64,000 nucleotides of DNA from Paraburkholderia adhaesiva (GTDB taxonomy: Bacteria; Pseudomonadota; Gammaproteobacteria; Burkholderiales; Burkholderiaceae), in the NCBI RefSeq assembly GCF_021390575.1, contig NZ_JAJEJQ010000001.1, positions 1,650,501 through 1,714,500 of the forward strand, written 5' to 3'. The stretch's first letter is position 1, and the number at the start of each line of letters is the position of its first letter. The notes beneath the pieces were generated by a model. That model was not told the DNA's origin and searched no databases. It worked only from the letters and a program-made list of their open reading frames with translations. Of the stretch, positions 59,401-64,000 are shown in pieces. The position numbers and the translations under genes are program-made.

Positions 59401-59950
59401 GGAAATCGGCTTCCAGCTCTACTCGGACATGCTCACCGACGCGGTGAGGGCGCTCAAGGAAGGCCGCGAGCCCGATCTGAACGCACCGCTCGCCGCGACC
59501 ACGGAGATCAACCTGCACGCGCCCGCGATCCTGCCCGCCGACTATTGCGGCGACGTCCAGGAACGCCTGTCGCTCTACAAGCGGCTGGCGAACTGCGAGC
59601 ACGACGACTCCATCGACGGCATCCAGGAAGAGCTGATCGACCGCTTCGGCAAGATGCCGCCGCAAGCGCACGCGCTCATCGAGACGCACCGGCTACGGCT
59701 CGCGGCGAAGCCGCTCGGGATCACGAAGATCGACGCGGGCGAAGCCGTGATCGGCCTGCAGTTCGTGCCTAATCCGCCCGTCGATGGCATGCGCATCATC
59801 GAGATGGTGCAAAAGCACAAGCACATCAAGCTCGCCGGGCAGGACAAGCTGCGCATCGAAACGCGCAGCCCGGACCTCGCGGTGCGCGTGGCGACGGTCA
59901 AGGAAACGCTGCGTGCGCTCGGCGCGCCCGCGCGGGCGGCGGCACGTTAA
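56483..59950 (+). CDS. mfd: Transcription-repair coupling factor Mfd
   Basis: This 1155-residue translocase removes RNA polymerase stalled at DNA lesions and recruits UvrA. The N-terminal UvrB-like part (PDWETLPYDTFSPHQDLVSERL) is followed by the CarD-like polymerase-interaction domain (VGDPVVHAQHGIGRYHGL). The RecG-like helicase has Walker A GDVGFGKTEVA, DEEHRFG, and QLRGRVGRSHHQAYAYLL. The TRCF C-domain ends the protein. The start at 56483 (MSDIAASSQ) was chosen because the 64-codon upstream extension is unconserved. Confidence 0.96.
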   Translation: MSDIAASSQSPSPVAVVKPGQRYAFDGTHGSSDALLIARYREASRASAPLIAVICASAVDAQRLAQEIPFFAPEARVRLLPDWETLPYDTFSPHQDLVSERLATLHDLGEGRCDILLVPATTALYRMPPASFLAAYTFSFAQGQRLDEAKLKSQLTLAGYEHVSQVVRPGEYCVRGSLIDLFPMGSPLPYRIDLFDDQVDSIRAFDPDSQRSLYPVKDVRLLPGREFPFDEASRTAFRSRWREVFEGDPSRATVYKDIGNGVPSAGIEYYLPLFFEETATLFHYLPADAQLVFSGDLDASIRRFSADTKQRYNFLSHDRERPILEPQRLFLTEDDFFTFAKPFARLVLPAASAGGWANALPNLAIDRHADDPLAALRGYLGTTKNRVLFAVESAGRRETIAQLLADNHLRPASADSYEDWLTSDERFVLGVAALSTGFALAGEALAIITETELYGPLARRAGRRRQEQASNVDSMVRDLSELKVGDPVVHAQHGIGRYHGLVTMDLGEGDTEFLHLEYASGSKLYVPVSQLHVISRYSGADPDNAPLHALGSGQWEKARRKAAQQIRDTAAELLNLYARRAAREGHAFKLDPRDYVKFAESFGFEETPDQAAAIAAVIGDMTSGKPMDRLVCGDVGFGKTEVALRAAFIAVMGGKQVAILSPTTLLAEQHTQTFTDRFSEWPVRIAELSRFKTGKEVNTAIGQINDGTVDIVIGTHKLLSSDVQFKRLGLVIIDEEHRFGVRQKEALKALRAEVDVLTLTATPIPRTLGMALEGLRDFSVIATAPQKRLAIKTFVRREEDSVIREAMLRELKRGGQVYFLHNEVETIENRRAMLEALVPEARIAVAHGQMHERELEAVMRDFVAQRANVLLCTTIIETGIDVPTANTILIHRSDKFGLAQLHQLRGRVGRSHHQAYAYLLVHDPQGLTKQAQRRLEAIQQMEELGSGFYLAMHDLEIRGTGEVLGDKQSGEIQEIGFQLYSDMLTDAVRALKEGREPDLNAPLAATTEINLHAPAILPADYCGDVQERLSLYKRLANCEHDDSIDGIQEELIDRFGKMPPQAHALIETHRLRLAAKPLGITKIDAGEAVIGLQFVPNPPVDGMRIIEMVQKHKHIKLAGQDKLRIETRSPDLAVRVATVKETLRALGAPARAAAR

Positions 59951-60089
59951 AGGGCGCGTCAGCCGGCGCATGACGGAGTGACTTGCAGCGGTGCGTCGCG
60001 CGTGCCGCTGCAAGTCGCGTTCCGAAGCGCACAAGCTTCCACCATCCTTTTTAGGTAATATTGGGATATTGGAACGCTGGAGTCATGTT

Positions 60090-61322
60090 ATGGCCGTCGA
60101 CGCTGAATCGGCGCAATCCACACAGTCGCGCGCTTCCTCCTCCGCGCCTCCCATCTCGCTTCCCTGGGTCACGCGGCTCGTGTCGATGGACACAGTGAGC
60201 CGCAATCCCAATCTCGGCCTCATCGAAACAGTCCGCGACTATCTGCGCACGCGCGGCATCGAATCGGTACTCACCCACAGCCCCGAAGGCAAATGGGCCA
60301 ACCTGTTCGCGACGCTGCCCGCGCACGACGGATCGACGAACGGCGGCATCGTCCTCTCGGGTCACACGGACGTCGTCCCCGTCGACGGCCAGAAGTGGGA
60401 CAGCGATCCGTTCAGCCCGGAAATCCGCGACGGCCTGCTCTATGGCCGCGGCACCTGCGACATGAAAGGGTTCATCGGCGCCACACTCGCACTCGTGCCG
60501 GAGATGCAGCAAGCGAAGCTCGCGAAGCCGCTCCACCTCGCGCTTTCATTCGACGAAGAAATCGGCTGTGCGGGCGCACCGCTCATGATCGAGGAACTCA
60601 TGAAGCGGGGCGTGAAGCCGGAAGGCTGTATCGTCGGCGAGCCGACCAGCATGCGGCCCATCGTCGCCCACAAGGGCGTCAACGCGTACCAGTGCTGCGT
60701 GCGCGGACACGCAGCGCACTCCTCGCTCACGCCGCGCGGCCTCAATGCGATCGAATACGCGGCGCGGCTCATCTGCCATATCCGCGATCTCGCCGACCAG
60801 TTCCGCGCCCAAGGCCCCTTCGACGACCGCTACGACGTGCCGTTCACGACCGCACAAACGAGCCTGATCGACGGCGGCAACGCGATCAACACCGTGCCCG
60901 CCCAGTGCCGCTTCACCTTCGAATTCCGCAACCTGCCGACGCTCGATCCCGATGCGATCTTCGCGCGCGTCGAGCAGTACGCGCGCGAGACGCTGCTGCC
61001 GAAGATGCAGCGCGAGCACGCGTCGGCGGCCATCGAGTTCTCGAAGATCGCCGCAGCGCCGGGCCTCGATGCGAGCGAGCAGGCCGCGATCACGCAACTC
61101 GTGCGCGCGCTCACTGCCGACCGCGCGCAACGCAAGGTGGCCTACGGCACGGAGGCGGGGCTGTTCGCGCGCGCGGGGATTCCGAGCATCGTGTGCGGTC
61201 CCGGCGACATCGAACAGGCGCACAAGCCGAACGAATTCGTTTCCCTCGACCAGCTTGCCGCGTGTGAAGGATTCCTGCGCAAGCTCGTCCACGCGCAGTC
61301 CGTCGAAGCGCAGTCGCAATAG
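60090..61322 (+). CDS. argE: Acetylornithine deacetylase (ArgE, M20 family)
   Basis: This 410-residue M20 metallopeptidase-family deacylase most resembles ArgE, which frees ornithine from N-acetylornithine. Metal ligands are in LSGHTDVVPVDG, GRGTCDMKGF and SFDEEIGCAGAP (catalytic Glu in DEE). The dimerisation-domain histidine is in VRGHAAHSS, and the last ligand His is in EQAHKPNEFV. A GGAG lies 7 bases before the ATG at 60090, which settles the start. It is followed 25 bp later by the PLP dehydratase gene, so the two are probably cotranscribed. Confidence 0.9.
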   Translation: MAVDAESAQSTQSRASSSAPPISLPWVTRLVSMDTVSRNPNLGLIETVRDYLRTRGIESVLTHSPEGKWANLFATLPAHDGSTNGGIVLSGHTDVVPVDGQKWDSDPFSPEIRDGLLYGRGTCDMKGFIGATLALVPEMQQAKLAKPLHLALSFDEEIGCAGAPLMIEELMKRGVKPEGCIVGEPTSMRPIVAHKGVNAYQCCVRGHAAHSSLTPRGLNAIEYAARLICHIRDLADQFRAQGPFDDRYDVPFTTAQTSLIDGGNAINTVPAQCRFTFEFRNLPTLDPDAIFARVEQYARETLLPKMQREHASAAIEFSKIAAAPGLDASEQAAITQLVRALTADRAQRKVAYGTEAGLFARAGIPSIVCGPGDIEQAHKPNEFVSLDQLAACEGFLRKLVHAQSVEAQSQ

Positions 61323-61347
61323 CGCGACAACGAGGCACGCGAGCGCC

Positions 61348-62358
61348 ATGTCCAACGGCACGCCAACACCGACCGGCCACACGATCGACGGCGAAGCGAT
61401 CCCGACACTCGACGACATCGCCTCGCAGCACTTCACGCTCACGCCGTGGGTGCTGCGCACACCGGTGTTCGACCGCCACGACCTGCCCTCGTTTGAAGAC
61501 ACGCTCGTCAACTTCAAGTTCGAGCTGCTGCAGGCGAGCGGCAGCTTCAAGGTGCGCGGCGCGTTCACGCATTTGCTCGCGCTCGACGCCGCGGAGCGCC
61601 GCGCGGGTGTCACGTGCGTCTCGGGCGGCAATCATGCGATTGCGGTGTCGTATGCTGCGATGCGCCTTGGCATCAGCGCGAAGGTCGTGCTCTTTCGCAC
61701 GGCGAGCGCGGCGCGTGTCGAACAGTGCCGGCGCTTCGGCGCCGAAATCGTCGTGGCGGGGAGCAGCAGCGAAGCGTTCGACATCGTCAGGCGCGTAGAA
61801 GCCGAGGAAGGCCGCTATTTCGTGCATCCGTTCAACGGCTATCGCACGGTGCTCGGCACGTCGACGCTCGGCTACGAGTGGGCGACCCAGGCGAATGACC
61901 TCGATGCCGTGATCCTGCCGATTGGCGGCGGCGGCCTCGCTGCGGGCGTCTCGCTCGCGCTGCGGCTCGCCGATCCGCGCGTGCACATCTACGGCGTCGA
62001 GCCCGAATCCGCAGACGTGATGAGCCGCAGCTTCGCCGCCAACCATACGGTGCACATCAGTCGCATGCATTCGATCGCGGACTCGCTGATGGCACCGCAC
62101 TCCGAGCAATACAGCTACGAGCTGTGCCGACGGCATATCGATCGCATCGTCACCGTCAGCGACGACGACTTGCGCGCCGCAATGCGCGTGCTGTTCGATC
62201 AGCTGAAGCTGGCTGTCGAGCCCGCGTGCGCTGCGGCCACGGCAGGCCTGCTCGGGCCACTGCGCGACGTCGTGCAGGGCAAGCGCGTCGGCGTCCTGCT
62301 GTGCGGGACCAACACCGACCCCGCAACGTTCAGCGAACATCTGGCGCGCGCAAGCTAA
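61348..62358 (+). CDS. PLP-dependent threonine/serine dehydratase
   Basis: This 336-residue fold-type II PLP enzyme has the Schiff-base lysine in [10 protein letters not shown], the substrate loop [13 protein letters not shown] (the usual SxGNHAQ with Ile for Gln), and the phosphate-binding GGGGLAAGV. It lacks an ACT regulatory domain, so it is a short catabolic-type dehydratase (or a related serine racemase) rather than biosynthetic IlvA. It would convert Thr or Ser to a 2-keto acid and ammonia. It is 25 bp after argE. Confidence 0.87.
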   Translation: MSNGTPTPTGHTIDGEAIPTLDDIASQHFTLTPWVLRTPVFDRHDLPSFEDTLVNFKFELLQASGSFKVRGAFTHLLALDAAERRAGVTCVSGGNHAIAVSYAAMRLGISAKVVLFRTASAARVEQCRRFGAEIVVAGSSSEAFDIVRRVEAEEGRYFVHPFNGYRTVLGTSTLGYEWATQANDLDAVILPIGGGGLAAGVSLALRLADPRVHIYGVEPESADVMSRSFAANHTVHISRMHSIADSLMAPHSEQYSYELCRRHIDRIVTVSDDDLRAAMRVLFDQLKLAVEPACAAATAGLLGPLRDVVQGKRVGVLLCGTNTDPATFSEHLARAS

Positions 62359-62524
62359 CGCGGATTGCGCAACGCGAGCGCGCCGTGTCCCTACTGCGGC
62401 TCGATCGCACGCGCAAGCAGCAACATGCCAGGGACTGTCAAATAGCTACCACGTCGGGAATGCGTTCGCTATCATTGCGCCATCCCATTGTTGTGTTCTG
62501 CCCCTTCACCCGGAGAGTTTGTCC

Positions 62525-62971
62525 ATGAGCATGATCCAGGAATTCAAGGAATTCGCCGTCAAAGGCAACGTGATGGACCTCGCAGTCGGCGTGATCATCG
62601 GCGGGGCTTTTTCGACTATCGTGAACTCGGTGGTGAAGGACCTCATCATGCCCGTCATCGGCGCGATCACGGGCGGCCTGGACTTCTCGAACATGTTCGT
62701 CCGGCTCGGCCACGTTCCCGCGACTTACAAGGGCAATCCCGATTCGTACAAGGATCTGCAGACGGCAGGGGTAGCCGTATTCGGATACGGCTCGTTCCTC
62801 ACGGCGGTGATCAATTTCATCATCCTCGCGTTCATCATTTTTCTGATGGTGAAGTTCATCAACAAGCTGCGCAAGCCGGACGAAGCGCCCGCAGCCGAAC
62901 CGGCTCCGACGCCCGAAGACGTCGTGCTGCTGCGCGAAATCCGTGACTCGTTGAAAAACAATCCACGCTGA
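62525..62971 (+). CDS. mscL: Large-conductance mechanosensitive channel MscL
   Basis: This 148-residue inner-membrane channel opens under tension to release solutes during osmotic down-shock. The start [33 protein letters not shown] is the N-terminal helix and TM1, and [25 protein letters not shown] is TM2. The C-terminal helix ([15 protein letters not shown]) is typical. GGAG precedes the ATG at 62525; a TTG two codons earlier is less likely. A TATCAT -10 at 62470-62475 and a terminator indicate a single-gene unit. Confidence 0.96.
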   Translation: MSMIQEFKEFAVKGNVMDLAVGVIIGGAFSTIVNSVVKDLIMPVIGAITGGLDFSNMFVRLGHVPATYKGNPDSYKDLQTAGVAVFGYGSFLTAVINFIILAFIIFLMVKFINKLRKPDEAPAAEPAPTPEDVVLLREIRDSLKNNPR

Positions 62972-62998
62972 AGCGGTCTTTCCACCGCTACGACAAAG

Positions 62999-63030
62999 CC
63001 CGCGCCGGCGTACTGCCTCGCGGGTTTTTT
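62999..63030 (+). terminator. Terminator of mscL
   Basis: CCCGCG and CGCGGG form a 6-bp stem around a 14-nt loop, followed by six T residues. It lies 28 bp after the mscL stop and before the convergent kinase gene. Confidence 0.8.
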
Positions 63031-63068
63031 CTTGCATATTGTTGCCCGCGCCACAGTCCGCCGCGGAC

Positions 63069-64000
63069 TCAGGATTCGTGATGCCCCGCCACGTGGGCAG
63101 CATTCATCCGCTCGATCAGCCGTTCGAGCTGCTCGAAATTGACCGGCTTCGTGAGGTGCGCCGTGAAACCCGCATCGAGGCAGCGTCGCACATCTTCGTC
63201 GGTGCCGAAGCCGGTGAGCGCGATCGCGGGCGCGTCCGAGTCCTTTCGAAAGGCATGGATGAAGTCGACGCCGGTGCCGTCGGGCAGGCCCACGTCGCTC
63301 AGCACGAGATCGAAATGCGTACGACCCGTATACGCGAGCGCATCGGCCACGCTCCCCGCCACGGCCACCTCGTGCCCCAGTCCGCGGATCAGTTGCGACA
63401 TCACCTCGGCCGTGTCCTCATGATCTTCGATCAAGAGGACGTTGAGCACGCCCGCCTGCTGCGGCCCTGCCTGTAGCGCTGGCGCGGCCGATTCCGGTTT
63501 CGCCATCGCGGTCGGCAGCACGATCGTGAACGTCGCGCCGCAATGCGCGCCGGGACTCTTCGCCACCACGGTACCGCCATGCGCCTCCGTGAGCGCCTTC
63601 GTCACCGCGAGTCCGAGCCCGAGGCCGCCGAACTGCCGCGTCATGTTGTGACTGCCCTGCTCGAACGCGTGGAAGAGCTTGCCGATCTGCTCCGGCGCGA
63701 TGCCGATCCCCGTGTCCTCGACCTCGATCTGGACATGCATGCGTTCGTCGCGCGTGCGCACGTAGATGTGACCGCCGTCCGGCGTGAACTTCGCCGCATT
63801 GCGCACCAGATTCCAGAACATCTGCTGCAGCCTCGCCCGGTCGCCGCGCACGAAATGGTGCTGCGCGCGCAGATCGACATGCACGTCCTGCTGTTTGACC
63901 TGGATCTCGCTGTGGAAAAGCTCCAGCACGGCATCGATCGCTTCGTGCACGTTGACGGTCTCGAGCGCGAGGCTCAGCTTGCCGTTCGCCACGCGCGTGA
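63069..64000 (-). CDS. Hybrid sensor histidine kinase/response regulator, C-terminal part
   Basis: The gene enters from the right edge. The visible 310 residues begin just after the H-box region (TRVANGKLSLALE, typical of the dimerisation helix end). N-box WNLVRNAAKFTPDGG, G1 VEDTGIGIAPEQ, F-box FEQGSHN and G2 GGLGLGLAVTKALTEAHGG follow. A C-terminal receiver domain has the acidic LLIEDHEDTAEV, phospho-acceptor Asp in LVLSDVGLPDGTG, and Lys in HLTKPVNFEQL. The input domain and H-box are outside the window, so the signal is unknown. It is convergent with mscL. Confidence 0.9.
   Translation of the reverse strand, partial: TRVANGKLSLALETVNVHEAIDAVLELFHSEIQVKQQDVHVDLRAQHHFVRGDRARLQQMFWNLVRNAAKFTPDGGHIYVRTRDERMHVQIEVEDTGIGIAPEQIGKLFHAFEQGSHNMTRQFGGLGLGLAVTKALTEAHGGTVVAKSPGAHCGATFTIVLPTAMAKPESAAPALQAGPQQAGVLNVLLIEDHEDTAEVMSQLIRGLGHEVAVAGSVADALAYTGRTHFDLVLSDVGLPDGTGVDFIHAFRKDSDAPAIALTGFGTDEDVRRCLDAGFTAHLTKPVNFEQLERLIERMNAAHVAGHHES

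Overview
The window is a GC-rich (roughly 65 percent) chromosomal segment of a betaproteobacterium of the order Burkholderiales. Burkholderia sensu lato is most likely, with Paraburkholderia or Caballeronia as good candidates. This rests on protein character, on the conserved tig-clpP-clpX-lon-hupB order followed by tRNA-Val and tRNA-Asp, and on ybbA/tesA and ompR/envZ pairs of Burkholderia type. No database search was run. Gene density is high, and I see no insertion sequence, integrase, prophage or CRISPR array.

Layout, left to right. 1-6 kb: a minus-strand cluster mltG-tmk-holB-(GNAT)-tatD for cell-wall release, dTTP supply and the replicase clamp loader, with ygfZ and an NRDE/TANGO2 gene divergent. 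5.5-15.5 kb: a large minus-strand fatty-acid degradation block. It holds an FadJ-like bifunctional protein, nicotinamidase, thiolase, a Dabb protein, a PaaI-type thioesterase, an MDR reductase, an SDR and an HSL-type esterase. It sits behind one strong promoter that carries a perfect palindromic operator, and a separate acyl-CoA synthetase gene lies upstream. 15.7-19.6 kb: plus-strand stress and redox genes selO, msrB, yciB, bolA and a parvulin. 19.7-23.5 kb: an accessory-looking insert of an FAD monooxygenase, a DMT exporter and a 2OG-Fe(II) dioxygenase-like protein, bounded by strong terminators. 23.8-35.3 kb: purL, a DadA-like oxidase, nnr, pgi, an orphan YbbA-type ATPase, tesA and a small lipoprotein.

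35.4-44.6 kb: a protein quality-control region, all on the minus strand: ppiD, tRNA-Asp, tRNA-Val, hupB, lon, clpX, clpP and tig, with clear promoters and terminators. 45-51.7 kb: glycerate kinase, a MarR regulator, tRNA-Leu, a squalene-synthase-fold protein with degenerate catalytic motifs, a DUF1800/DUF1501 pair and a small exported protein. 51.9-54 kb: ompR-envZ, preceded by a perfect tandem OmpR-type box. 54.2-64 kb: an AhpC-like peroxiredoxin, ispF-ispD, mfd, an ArgE-type deacylase, a PLP threonine/serine dehydratase, mscL, and the C-terminal part of a hybrid histidine kinase running off the right edge.

Most of the window is conserved housekeeping. The best second-look targets are the OmpR box, the palindromic operator overlapping the beta-oxidation promoter, the degenerate squalene-synthase-like protein, and the monooxygenase/exporter/dioxygenase insert with its own palindrome. 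I did not find convincing evidence of a wholly new multi-gene system. The insert is the nearest candidate.
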